In this document: positions 44,536 through 56,275 of the stretch, piece by piece
Layout: every line of letters starts with the position of its first letter
How positions within the stretch are numbered: position 1 is the first letter of the stretch
Assembly (NCBI GenBank): GCA_900169235.1
Contig: FWCC01000181.1
Location: 1 to 64,000, forward strand
DNA: 64,000 nucleotides
Source: Zarea fungicola
Taxonomy: Eukaryota; Ascomycota; Sordariomycetes; Hypocreales; Cordycipitaceae
Direction: 5' to 3'
Translations under genes and position numbers: made by a program
Notes under the pieces: model-generated
Databases searched by the model: none
Seen by the model: the letters and a program-made list of their open reading frames with translations, nothing else
Told to the model about the DNA's origin: nothing

Positions 44536-45439
44536 TTTGAATGTCGAGAAGAAAATCGACACGCGTTAATTCTGTTTTTGTAGGAGTGGGCGGCGCAGGG
44601 AGTTGGGGTATCAAGGATTCGACCAGGACGGGATACGTGGATGGTTCTTTTTAGTACTAGGAAAGTAGGCGAGTTTGGGACCTGTGTCGCCTTGCCTCGG
44701 AAGAATAGGGCGGATTATTTGGCCACTACGACGTGCTGACCAGCGCCAGTGGCAGTGGCGGCTTTAGCCCGCGACAACACCTAGGCTAATCACTAGCAAC
44801 GCTGGCTGTGATTCGCCAGTCTCGATGCCTAGCTTACCAGGCAACAATCGATCAGTTAGTGCTATGTGATTGACCATATCCTGGAATTTGACTGTCTCAT
44901 AAACAAAGGGCCAAAGAGGAATACAAAGCTATAAACAGACTCAAATCCCAAAACATTCGTTGCATAGATCTGGATTCTATAGTTTCCATTGTTTCTATAT
45001 ACTTCCATGTTAAAAATGGCTGCCAGACTCCAATCTCGTAGACATGTCCCTATGCTATGCTGGGTATCCAAGCGAGTACACAAAGGAAGAAGAAAAAAGG
45101 TAGAAGTGAAATCCGAATAAGTCTCAATCAACATGAAGATTGGAAGTTGTAAAGCGGAAATGAAGAAGAATGTATGTACACAAATTGGTATCGCCAAGGT
45201 GGCGTCCACTATCTGAACAGGATAAAGGTATTTGGAAAATATTCGTCGCGATGAATGACAGAAAAAAGTAAACAAGTCATAATAAAAACGGATGGTAAAC
45301 AACCTGGTAATGTATGTGATAGCCAGGTTTCCAGAGCGCCATGTAATGCAAAATGTGAAATAATGAGGCTTGGCAAACCGATATGTTGCTGGTAACGCCA
45401 TAAACAATTTGAAACCCGGGTTAAACAATGTGCGTTCCT
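44536..45439. other. Intergenic region / 3' flank of next gene
   Basis: A minus-strand frame of 188 codons (44862-45428) starts at TTG, is rich in Phe, Ile and Tyr as AT-rich DNA is, and has no domain; it is probably the 3' UTR of the next gene. Nothing else seen. Confidence 0.5.
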
Positions 45440-47632
45440 TTAAATGGATAGCACATAGTTGCCGGGGTCCTTCTTGCCTGCCATAAGGAGGCCGATCTCC
45501 TTCATACGCTCAGCGCCTCGACCAGGCTGCGTCTTGCGCTCGGGGATCTGGCCACGTCGGGCCTTGTTGCAGTATTTCTGGTAAAACTTCTCCTTGCGCC
45601 TCTGTCGCTTCTTCTCGAGGCCTTTTACGATGTCGACAGCGCCGCGGACATGAATGTCCTCGTCCTGTCGCTTAGTAATGCGCGTCGACCTCATGCGGAA
45701 GATGGCACCGGCACGGGGTAAGGACTTGGTGTGGGTAACATCGGGACGGCCAGCAAGCTTAAACCTGACAGGCTCGCCCTGGCGCGGGGACTGCAGCGGG
45801 GTGGTAAGGGCAGCGCGGCGAGGAGCAGGAGAGCGCATGCGACGAGGTGAGCGACCGAAAAGAGGCTTAGGTGAGCGAGGACGAGCCTTGGGACCTGGTG
45901 ACAGGCGACGCTTAGTCGGTGGGGGAGAGTGATATTTGCGAGGTGAAGCCTGCACACTCTTCCTGCGACGGCGAGATCTGTTATCATCAAGGCCGTCCAT
46001 TTTTGCGGCCATCCAGACCGTTTCCTCGCTTCTGTTGCCGATTCCGTCGTCGTCGTCATCATCGTTCTCAGGATCAGAAGTAGGAAAGCTGGGGTCAATA
46101 TCCTGAGGGATAAGGCGAAGCTTCCCAGTCCGGCGAGCAGCAAGGCACGACATGTATGCCTCTTCCAATGGACGGTCCTCGTCAAGAGTGCCGCAAACAA
46201 AGTCGGTACTGTCAGGCAAGTCATGAGCCTCATGGTCGGAGTGGATGTTACGAGGCTTGGTACGACGGACAATCTTGCGGCTGTGGTTGGAAATGGTAGA
46301 GGAGTCAGAAAGCTGCTCTGGGGCAGAAGGACGGCGAGGAAGATTGCCGTTGGAGCTAAAAGAAATGCCTGCGGCACAGGCGGTAGTAGTAGTAGCATTG
46401 GCATGGCCAGGAGTCCAGAGAATCATGTTCTCATCTTCATCGTCGTCGTCAGAATCAGCAAAACCAGTCTCTTCATCAGTCGAGTAGCCATCTGCGTGGT
46501 CCAAGTCTTCGTCCTCCCCGTCCTCATCGCCCTCGTCTTCATCGTCTTCATCGTCCTCCTCGTCTCGCTCATCGTCCTCATCCTCATTCTCATCGTCAGA
46601 AGCATCCTCTTCATCCTCATTTTCTTCAAGTAATGCTTCTTCCTCAGCCTCATCGGCGAGGCGCCGAAAGTTGTTTTCCTTGCTGAGAGTGTCGTTGATG
46701 GTAAGCTTGGTGCGGATGACTGAGTTATTATCCTGGCGGATCCAGTCGTCTTCACGGGCAGTGCCACTGGCAAATTCGTGAAATTGGGAGGAATCCTTGA
46801 CTAGGTCCGTAGAGTTGGCACGCAGGAATTTAGGCCTAGCAGCCTGCTGTACGCTGACTACTCGGCGAGCGGTAGAGGGACTGGCAGCCAAAGCAGCCGA
46901 GAGAGCCGACGTCTTCTTGGGCGTTGAGGGAGATTCGACTGTAGGGAGTGACGTGGATGCAAGGGTAGGCTCTATTTCTTTAGATGGAGTGCTTTGAGCT
47001 TCTTTGGGGCGTGATGAACAAGCAAAACGGATCGATGAGCGTCGTGGTTCTTGTACAATGGGTGCCTTCTCGGTTGGGGCAGAGTTGGCAGGGGCATCCA
47101 GCCGCTGTGGCTTGGCCGCGCAGGCAAACTGAATACATCTCTTGCGAGGGGCCTCCTTGGGAACCTCTTGAGCCTGGCCATCGACAGGGACAGCAATATG
47201 GGGAGTAGAAGTTGGGCTAATGCGGAAACCATCCTTGTTGAGACGAAGCATGGCCATTTCCGGGATTGGTGGGCTGGGTGTGTTTGTGCGAGAAGGACTG
47301 GTGAAGCCAGTGTCGCTGGTGAGGTCGGCAGTTGAAGCGATGCTAATGTTACTGGCCATCGAACGACGACGCTGGCCATTGGTCGTGAGGATTGAGCGGG
47401 GAGGCTCACGGAAGTCCTCTTGATCCTGGTCCTTGAATGCCTTGGTAAGGAGCGACGCAGGCTGCTCGGCATTTCGTCGAACGATGGTTCGAGGAAACTG
47501 CTGAGCTTTAGGGTGGTGAAGTTGTAACTCGGGAGGCTCATCAAGGTCTTCCTCCTCGGTTATTTGAGTAGCCCAGGCGGGTGCCGGGATTGTTGTATCT
47601 GTGACGTTCATTGCTGAATGTGTGAGTTTCAT
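45440..47632 (-). CDS. Large acidic/basic fungal protein, DUF2457-like, 730 aa
   Basis: One uninterrupted exon of 730 residues. The N-terminal half is Ser/Thr/Pro-rich, with two repeated short blocks, RKRCIQFACAAKP and RRSSIRFACSSRP, about 35 residues apart, which look like an internal motif duplication. A long Asp/Glu tract occupies roughly 345-400. After it come IVRRTKPRNIHSDHEAHDLP, a WMAAKMDGLDDN segment, and a very basic Arg/Ser/Pro region (about 565-660) with repeated SP sites. The C-terminus ends ERMKEIGLLMAGKKDPGNYVL, which I recall from fungal proteins annotated DUF2457; that link is from memory. The strong acidic then basic layout suggests a nuclear or chromatin/RNA-associated protein, but no enzyme domain is visible. 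Two ATGs (residues 1 and 8) can serve as start. A long region without genes lies upstream. Confidence 0.75.
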   Translation of the reverse strand: MKLTHSAMNVTDTTIPAPAWATQITEEEDLDEPPELQLHHPKAQQFPRTIVRRNAEQPASLLTKAFKDQDQEDFREPPRSILTTNGQRRRSMASNISIASTADLTSDTGFTSPSRTNTPSPPIPEMAMLRLNKDGFRISPTSTPHIAVPVDGQAQEVPKEAPRKRCIQFACAAKPQRLDAPANSAPTEKAPIVQEPRRSSIRFACSSRPKEAQSTPSKEIEPTLASTSLPTVESPSTPKKTSALSAALAASPSTARRVVSVQQAARPKFLRANSTDLVKDSSQFHEFASGTAREDDWIRQDNNSVIRTKLTINDTLSKENNFRRLADEAEEEALLEENEDEEDASDDENEDEDDERDEEDDEDDEDEGDEDGEDEDLDHADGYSTDEETGFADSDDDDEDENMILWTPGHANATTTTACAAGISFSSNGNLPRRPSAPEQLSDSSTISNHSRKIVRRTKPRNIHSDHEAHDLPDSTDFVCGTLDEDRPLEEAYMSCLAARRTGKLRLIPQDIDPSFPTSDPENDDDDDDGIGNRSEETVWMAAKMDGLDDNRSRRRRKSVQASPRKYHSPPPTKRRLSPGPKARPRSPKPLFGRSPRRMRSPAPRRAALTTPLQSPRQGEPVRFKLAGRPDVTHTKSLPRAGAIFRMRSTRITKRQDEDIHVRGAVDIVKGLEKKRQRRKEKFYQKYCNKARRGQIPERKTQPGRGAERMKEIGLLMAGKKDPGNYVLSI

Positions 47633-49811
47633 GGGTTGGAGTTCGGTTTATATGACTACAGTCGGTCAATGACACGAAGAGCCTAGGTGTTTTCACTTGA
47701 TGCCGCAGAGCGTAGAGCAGCAGATTCGCCGTTCAATATGAATAGGTAGTCGTCGTTATAAAGGCGGTGGTTGAGCAGATGAGACGTGTGTGCCAGTACA
47801 GTGTCTCTGCAGCGTTGTAATAGTTTGAATAGTGTCCCTGAGGACAGTCCTGTTATAAATGCAAGGACAGCATCGTAAACCGTAAACTGAGAGTGAGACG
47901 TTCAAGATGTGGTGGGGTTCAAGGTGACCAAAATTATGGTGAGGACGCTGTGCTCAGCCTCGAAAGGCTATGACTGTTGAGAGTGTCAAGGAGGCAAGTC
48001 GTCGCCAAGAGGTGAGGTTTGAAATACAACAGCACCGACAGGCCGTGTTGTTGTGGTTGGGCAAGGAATCGGGTCCGCAGGAACAGTCGACTATAAGTCT
48101 TGGCGAAAGGAAGCAATGACGTTGTGCGCTTGAGCACGGGATTAGAGTTGGCGACAAGGACGGTATTTCGGTGCACACTGCGTGTGTTGGAGTGGCTGTG
48201 TGCAGGACAGGCTGGATGGTCGACTATTGCGCCTTATAGATTTGGTTTTCAGCGCCGTGGTTTGCTGTTTGCAGGCCCTGCCAAAAACGGCAGAGGTTAT
48301 GCTCGTCTCGGTAGATTTCACCGAGGTGGGACGGTATTTGTAAACAGAAGTTGTCAGGAATTCAAACGACAACCAAGCAGACAAATCAGTGCAGTAACGG
48401 TGATGGTGGATGGCGAAGTTTGCAAGAGTAGAAATGAAAAAGTGCAAACGCTGAGAAGAGCATTATTCATAAACAGAGGCGAGGATGGACCGGGGGATAT
48501 ATTGGCGGCGGGCGGCGGCGGGCAGCACAGGGCTGGTGGACACTTGCATTTCCAAGTAGGCATCTTTTAGTGGGTGGTTCCTCGGCCGCCAGTGGGTGTG
48601 TGTTTTTCAGTGGGCTGCCAGCTTGGTGGGTTTTCTGTGTCTCTCTTGACCACCCACCCAATGCGGATAAGTCTACAAGAAGAACCTAAAAAAAAAAAAA
48701 AAAAAAATCAACCGGGCTAAAAGGAGGTACAAGGCAATAAGTACATGTACCAGTACAGTGATACAAAGGCGGCCCGGTCTGGGCGTGGCACCACCACGCT
48801 TTGGTACTGGTAACTTTGTCGGCTTTGCCTGGGACAACAATGAGGGATGGTACAGTGCGCATCTTAGAAGGTACTTCTCGGTCCGCTGTAATATTTTTTA
48901 TGCAACTTGCCCTCTTCATTGTCCAGTAGAGGCCAACGCAGCTGACTGCGCCGCTTCTCAAGTAAAAGGTTTATTACTAATTATGCACTGCCAACGATGG
49001 AGGGCAAGTTCCTACACGATTGTATCACACCACCTAAGCAGGTCGCTATTTGTAAACGAGTGTCTGTAAATAATGGTTACATTGCCTCTTTTTGCCCCTT
49101 ACTCTACCTATTTTATTTCGGCTTCGCATTAATTCTCTCAGTTACCAGCTCCATCCATTCATTCATTGCTCGTCGGATGCGGCCAGCAAAACTTGTACTG
49201 GCCCACCCACGGCTTGCTCTAACTATAGTACGCTGGAAATAGCCCGCTAGGTGGGCTGCCAGGTACTTCTTCCACGAACTTCTTGCATGTTTTGGGGGAG
49301 AGGCAACAGGAATTTGCACTGTGGAGCTTTCAAGCAGGTCATCAATGCCACCATCCACACCTGGCCGCAACACTCTTGTTGCCGTGACCTTATTTGCTTC
49401 CCTGGACCAGGAACTGGTCTAGCATCCAGCGTACACTGTGCGCAAAGAAGAAGGCTTGCAGCTCTCCCACTTCCAGTGGATAGTCCACTAAAATCCAATT
49501 TTTCAGAGGCACGCAGCGAGTCGGAGGCATTATTGTTGAAGAAATGCCTCACTGCACGTGCGGCCCGCTTTTGGCTATCTGGGTTACCTGGAGTCCGTTG
49601 CCATTATTCGCACTGTACATTCATTTAAGCGGCTGAGCGTTTTCTGCTAGCAGCCTAGCAGGCTATTGGTACAAGGCCAGGTAATATGGAGTACTTCGCA
49701 AGACTTTGTTCATCATGACTCTCCACTCAACCATGGGAAGCGAAAGCTGAACTAGGTAGTTATAGAGAACATGCAGCAGGTCCTCACCGCCGTAGTTTTC
49801 CTTTCGCTAGG

Positions 49812-50502
49812 TACGGAGCACGGAGTACAGTGAGAGTGACAACAAGCCGTCCCCGCCTAACTGTTGTGGAGTGGGAAGGGTTAAAAAAAAAAGCCTGTCT
49901 AGTCATGGCTGTCCCACACAATGATTCCTTTGTCTCCCGCAAAGTCACCCAGCCTGTAAATATTCTCAGTCTTGCCTGGTGCCTGTTTTTTTTTTAAAAA
50001 AAATAAAAAAATCTAATGAACGATTCATAATTTGCTACTCCGTACCTCTCTCCACTACAGCAATGTCAGCTGCTTGGGGTTTTCCTGCCCTATCGATGAC
50101 AACTACTTGCTTGTTACCTACCTACAGGCACCTAGATATACCCAGTAGTGGTGCTCCCCCGGCTCAACCACTGTACGGAGTACTGCCTGTAATACTCCCG
50201 TCCCTATTGATGTGCAGGTCTTATTCATCTTGTACCTGTTATGCCTGTGGTAAAAATAAGGTACAGTTCACCCCGCTTACAAAGGTCCAAGTCTACTTTT
50301 GGGTACAAGGCTAAAAGTATTACCAATGCGACGTGGCCTGGGTACGCATAGCCCTAGCCACTGTCACACTATTATTATGGAGGACATTGGCATGAACCTT
50401 GTCATCATGCCCATGCAAATGTCCATGTCAGAGCCACTCGGATCTCACGCTAGCCAGTGAAATGCAGTAAGACTTCCATCCCAGAATCGAAGCACGGAGT
50501 AC
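49812..50502. repeat. Cluster of ACGGAGTA / TACTCCGT motifs
   Basis: Exact copies occur near 49819, 50036, 50174 and 50492, with a near copy (TACGGAGCA) at 49812; another exact copy is far away near 12113. Several are flanked to give GTACGGAGTAC or its complement, which is nearly palindromic. Chance predicts about two copies of an 8-mer on both strands in the whole window, so four in 0.7 kb is a local excess. Such motifs may be remnants of small inverted-repeat elements or binding sites. Confidence 0.6.
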
Positions 50503-53500
50503 TCTGCATGGAGCAGTAGGTGTAACCAGTTTCCAGTTCAACAGTGCAGGCGGCAATTACCATGTCAATCTATCTTCAGAACGCCTGTTGAGTCGCTTTT
50601 ATTCAATTTCCCCAGTGCTGAGCAGCAAAACAGATTTCCTTTGTTTCCAGTGGCAAGATCGGCGCAGCATATCACTCCTCAATAAAAAAAACATTGGAAG
50701 GCCCCGAATGGGGAATTCATCCGCACCCTCGGCATGAGGTAAATAATTCTTAGTGTCCCTCTCATAATCAAATACACCTGCCGCATGCCCTCTTCCAGTT
50801 TCCTTTACTTCGGTGCCGAATTGTCCAATGACAGTCACTGTGACAGGCTGGCAATTCAACGCCACAACCCGCTTGCACAATCTGCGCCGACGTAGCCCTG
50901 TCTGAAATTACACGATCCCATTCTCCTCTCGCCCCTCTTCCGCCCCTCTCTATGTACGCAAGCCCTTGTCGAAGCAGCCAAAAACAGACCTAATAATACG
51001 TTCGCGCCGCTAACACTTGCTGCACCCTGGACCTGCAAATGGGCAAATGGGGTATACCATTGGTTTGACCCCTCACATGGCGTTTTGTCGAGCAGTGCTA
51101 ACCTCCGTAGCTAGTTTGGAAACGCGCTTGCCTGCAAGCCATGGTTTGTTCGTCGACTTAGCTTATGCACCCCAGCCTCGGGCTCCCTCTTTGAGCAGCT
51201 CTTATTAGCCATTGTAAGTAGGATGACGACACATGAGCATCTGATCCTCGCCCCTTCTCATTTCGGCGCTACTGGCGAATCATCCCAACACGCGAAGCGA
51301 TATGCGGACCTTCTGGCTCATGTTTCATTCATTCTACTGTTTGTCATGGCTAGCTTGGCTACCATCGTAGTTCGGCAGTCCTTCAATCCATGAGCTAAGA
51401 AACAAAAATATCATCCGAGTCAAAACACGGTTCCGAGTATCTGCAATAAGTCCTCTGGTTGCCCGCACCCCTAATTTGGACGATCGGCCTGCTGCATTCG
51501 GGCAAATATCAACAGCTGTTGACCGTTTCACCGCTGCTGACGGGGCCAAAACGCCACTTTTATGGGCGTTGTTGTGCGAGTAGCGCCGCACATCTTTGTG
51601 CCAGGCTCCTGTCGTGCTGCAATGCTTATTACAGGTCTGCAGCTTATCATTGCACGCCTTGCTACTCACCAGCACCAAAGATCTTGGAAATTTATATTTG
51701 ATTCGACTACTAACGTACAACAAACGGCAAGGATGTTTTGCTATCATAGAGCCATAGTAACACCCGTCTTGGATGCATCAGCCCGGAGCCAACTACAAGA
51801 TATACACTGAACTCAAAGTGCCCAAGCCTCCGCCGCATGGTGCGTCGACAGAGGACAGGCTACTGAGCAGAGATAATATTTGAGACAATTCAGTGTATTT
51901 AATGCAAAGTTTGATGTCTTAAGGCACTAGCTGGTCTAGAACTACGTGAGATGAGACTATTCACGGAAACCTTGATGCCATCTCATGAAAACATCTGCTC
52001 AGCCCCCGGGGAGGTCTTGCCGGTAACTCTAATACCCGATGCGCGGTAAGTCGTCGGATTAACCTGAGATTATTACCCAGGCATTGCACTCGCTCAACTA
52101 CAATCGTCGTCCTGGCTGGTGCGGTTGTTCGGGACTTCTAGACCCTTAAACTGAGACCCTATCCAGGGCCCCTTTTTCTCTTTTGACGTGCAGGTGCTCG
52201 CATGTGAACCCTGTATTTATTTTAAGGTCTTATTACAAGACACTTGTCTCATTCCGGTGGCGCAGGTCCGGTCGGCAACATACTGGTTAGAGCAGATGAA
52301 AGGCGCAAAGGTTCACCTATTGCAGAAGGCCGCTCCTTCGACCTGCAGAAGTTGGGCCAACCTGGTCTGGCTTCCGGCGATTGCCTCGAATGGCAGATAC
52401 GCCAGAGGTTCTCCTCGAGACTTTCACCTATTTTGACGCCGCCCGATCACGGCTCGCATGGCACCCCTTTTCCAGCGAGTGCGTGCTCGGTCTTGATCCC
52501 GAGCCGCATGTTTCCCTTGTCCACGTTAAACATCGTGTACCTTCACAACGTCACTCCAGCGGTGAGAATGGTCACTAAGCATGTTTGGTATAGGGCAAGA
52601 GACAACAATAAAAAAGAGGGGTTTCATCATGCCAAGCTAGATCTGGCAGTTCCATATTTCCTTGACTTGTGGTTTCGCTGGGCACAACTCCACACTGGGC
52701 TTTGCTATTCGAGGTTCGCTGGGGAGGCCCTAGTCCAAATGACAAGAAAAGCAGAGTGCGTTATGATTTGCGCAAAAAACTACCAGAACCCATCTTTTGT
52801 ACACATGGGCAGTAGCAAGAGAAGACAAGTGGACCAGGTAACAAGGGGCATGATGTTATCAAGTCAAGAAGCTCCAATGTTTCTGGATGGCCATCTACAT
52901 ATGGCGTCGGTTCGGAGTAGTTGAATTATTTGGAGGGTGTGATAATTACTTGTACATGAAGATTTGCTCACCTGACTCTTGGTTTATGTTTGTTTTCTTC
53001 ATTTTTTTTGTCCTCTGACAAGCTTGACCTCTTAGCCACAAATGGATGGATGAAACAACCGGCGCCACGTTTCTTACACTACAGAGGCATTTTCTTTCTT
53101 CATTCTTTTGGACAGTGGTGTGGCAGCTTCTCGATCCGTGTGATCCACAAAAAAATAACATATGTAGGAGCAGAATGTAAATACGTAGTAAGGTGATAGC
53201 TCAACAAGCAGGCCTGTCAAAGGATACTGCGACAACGCTTCCCGTTGACCCTCTCTTCATCTCCTTTTTCACCTGTTTTATACGTAGTATCCGCCTGACT
53301 ACTGGACTGAGATCGCCACCATGTACCGGACCCTCTTGGCAGCTCTTGGCAGTAACAAGGGTATTTGCATACTTGTAATATTCTTTTTCAACAAATCTTA
53401 AAAACATGTGAGACTTTCTGACCAGAGCGTGAGAAATACAAAAAGACATGTTTCAATTTAATACAGTGCACGAGTTAGTTGAAAGCATAAGACCCGACTT

Positions 53501-55879
53501 ATCTTATTCAACAGCCGCTCCACGCTAGACACCATACTAACATACGGAGCAGATAAAACCATTTGTGCCCTGAAAATAAAATTAAAAATGGGCAGACTGC
53601 CCTGGACAGTACATGTTGTGCCCGTAACTAAATTATTTGTGTAGAACCATACCCGTATTTACCAAATACCGATCCCGATGCGAGCCGAACTCAACATCTA
53701 GACTCGAGTGGATTCTCCTTTTCGTTGGTTGAGTCTTGGATTGTTTTTCTCTCCGGCCATAATAATTCTAGTCATAGTTCTGTTCCGGCCTAACGTTTGT
53801 ATCAATACCCTGCTTGCCTTGTACGCGCCATTCCGAGACAAGGAACGCTAGTTGAAGCATGTATTACTAAAAGTCCCCCTTACAAAAGTCTAGCTTCCCA
53901 GGGGAGAATAAACTCTATTTTTTTCGTTTTGTTTCTCTTGGCAGGCCGTCGACTTTAAAGACTCTGTATCGATGACACATGTCACACTATCACTCTCGGA
54001 ATGACGAACGGCTGTTCATTTGTCACTCGCGACTGAAATGAACCAAACATTGGTGCGAAACTATTTCATGTGGCTTGCAGGAACATGGCCATGCTCACGC
54101 AGCCCATCGGAGACAACATGCGGAACACTTAACTAACCATCTCCCGATGAAAACTAACTTAGCTACTAACCAGGCCGGGACAGCTAGTCGACAGGAAGCT
54201 TCCTTTCCCCCCTCAATGAATCGACTTGTGCCTTCTCTCGTCCGCATTCCAGGCCCAGTGTCTCTAGATAGTGTTCTAGAGCTTGTTTGTTTGACTAATG
54301 TCTCTCGGCTGCAGCCTAGATCTGTTTAAGTGTTGTTAACTGCTTCTTTTTTTAACTACGTCTTAAAACGGCCCCATTAGTCTGGGAGAAATCCGTCAAG
54401 CCTAGAGTCGAGTTTGGCATTTGGCATTTGGCAAGTGATGCACCCGAATCAACTGCATTTGTGACTAGTCCACGCCGCAAGAAGGGAAAAATAGAGGCTG
54501 TCAAGTTGCTTCCTCGTATCTTCCAATCACCCTACTGCTGCAGAGTCCTCCCCTCGTTCGCCCATGCCGTCGCATTCCTGGCGCCATAGTTCACCGACGT
54601 CGCTGGCAATCAGCCCATTTTCAGTCCCAAGCTAGCGTGGCCAGGCCTTACAGTTAGTTACACTCCATACACACATTGGTGAGCTGAAGACCGCCATGTC
54701 GGGTGGCTGTACCAGCGCATGCGTCTGGGACAGGGTTAATAAATGCCCAATGCAAGAGAGAGGATTCTGCACCCAGTTTCCCCGACGCTCTTTTATTTTG
54801 CCCGTGTATTATTTGCAAAGCACACCGGGAAAATGCGATAAATGACAGGTCTATTAGGCTAGCTGCAAGTGAACGGCTTGGAAAGGACATCCCCGCCTCC
54901 GATGGCAAAAAATGTAACAAGTACCTAGTGAGGGTCCCCATCTTGAATTGCCGTCCTTGGCAACTTGGCTCGCAGAAGGTCATCAGGACACGGGGAGGCA
55001 CTGTGACGTTGTTGTGCAAATGTTTCCGCCATCCCAAATCAGTTTGCCCCTCGCCGTGCGTCCACCGTCTTCCTTTGCGATTACTGGGGACACTGCTTTG
55101 CTCACTTGTGCAACACAAACCATCTCGCCACCATCTATACAATAAGCCACGCCATGCGTTGTTACCGTACCTAAACTGACAAGCAGTGTAACAGTGTACA
55201 ACTCGGCTGGCATACTGGATAGCGATACCGGACACCGTCCGTTCGGCGACTGCTAACGACTCACCAGTTTGATATTCCCTACCAACAGAGCGTAGGTGCA
55301 TTATTCCCCGCTTGTGCGCCTGTGAATCCTTAATGACGGTGGACACGGACAATGGACAACGAGAAAGGTCACTTACGAACGCGAGGTTAATGTGGAGCGG
55401 CGCCCTCGATCGCCTCCCGCCCGTGTAGGGTAATGCCGCAAACCCGGTCTACTATGTTAAGCAAGCCGGATTGCCGTGTACAGCATTGCGGCTTATGCTC
55501 TCCGACGTAATTCAGCACATGATCTCCTGTGTCTTCCGCTGCGTGGCCCGGGTGGGATCTACTGTTGGTACACTTTACAAGGGAAAAGAAGCCACGCTTC
55601 AGCTTCCATGCGCTGTGTGGTGAAACACGCAGCTTTAGTGGCCCGAGGCGGCAACTATTCTGCTGCAATGGACGCCGGATTGACTTTGGACAATGCACCC
55701 CTAGCTTTATTTCAATCTCAAAGAGAATGCAACTCATATCGCATCACTGCTCCCAAAATACCTGTCAAATGACGAATGATCTGTAACCCGAGATGCCATG
55801 GCTTGCAGAATCGCTGCATTCCAATCTCAGCATTTCAATCTCAGCATATCTGCTCATCTGTGTAACAACTGTCTATAAC

Positions 55880-55881
55880 NN
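55880..55881. other. Two undetermined bases (assembly gap)
   Basis: The sequence shows NN here, the only ambiguity in the window. It may mark a scaffold join of unknown true length, so distances across it are uncertain. Confidence 0.95.
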
Positions 55882-56275
55882 AGACAACTATAGCTTATAA
55901 CTTGTAATTTCGTTACAATCTGGTACCTAGTACAGGGTAGGTTACTGGGAGGAACACAGCACCGTGCGGAATCAAGAAGTGATCCTATGATCCACAACTC
56001 CAACTGATCCTTTTCATTAATAAAAGCAGAAATCAACCTTAATTATCAATATCCTTGACCTATTACCGACACACACACACACTTTGTTGTAGAATGTCAA
56101 ATAGTCGATTATGCCTGCTCGTAGGCCAAATTCAATACCACGTGATATATCATGTGACCTGGAACCGGAATTTCCCGCTAGCCGAATCTGTTCGCATGGT
56201 TTGGCAAAGATTCATGCCACGACCTCATTGAGCTCATCTCTATCCCCTCGATCCCAATTATCCCGCCAGCCCATC

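Larger units (their letters stand above)
47633..56275. other. About 8.6-kb gene desert
   Basis: No frame in this stretch has a recognisable domain, and the two largest (52244-52924 plus, 54654-55352 minus) begin at TTG rather than ATG. The part nearest 47.6 kb is probably the promoter and leader of the preceding gene. Items seen: a poly(A) run at about 48689-48707, a T/A run at about 49987-50010, a cluster of ACGGAGTA motifs at 49.8-50.5 kb, two N bases at 55880-55881, short direct repeats of CAATCTCAGCAT near 55825, and a CA microsatellite near 56072. No transposase or reverse transcriptase motif was found. Confidence 0.6.

Noticed and set aside
44862..45428. 188-codon minus-strand frame rich in Phe and Tyr
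   Set aside because: Starts at TTG directly after a gene on the same strand; AT-rich 3' UTR sequence explains it.
52244..52924. 226-codon plus-strand frame in the gene desert
   Set aside because: It begins at TTG, has no recognisable domain, and its composition looks like random translation. No splice sites extend it to an ATG.
54654..55352. 232-codon minus-strand frame in the gene desert
   Set aside because: Starts at TTG and shows no motif or compositional sign of a protein.
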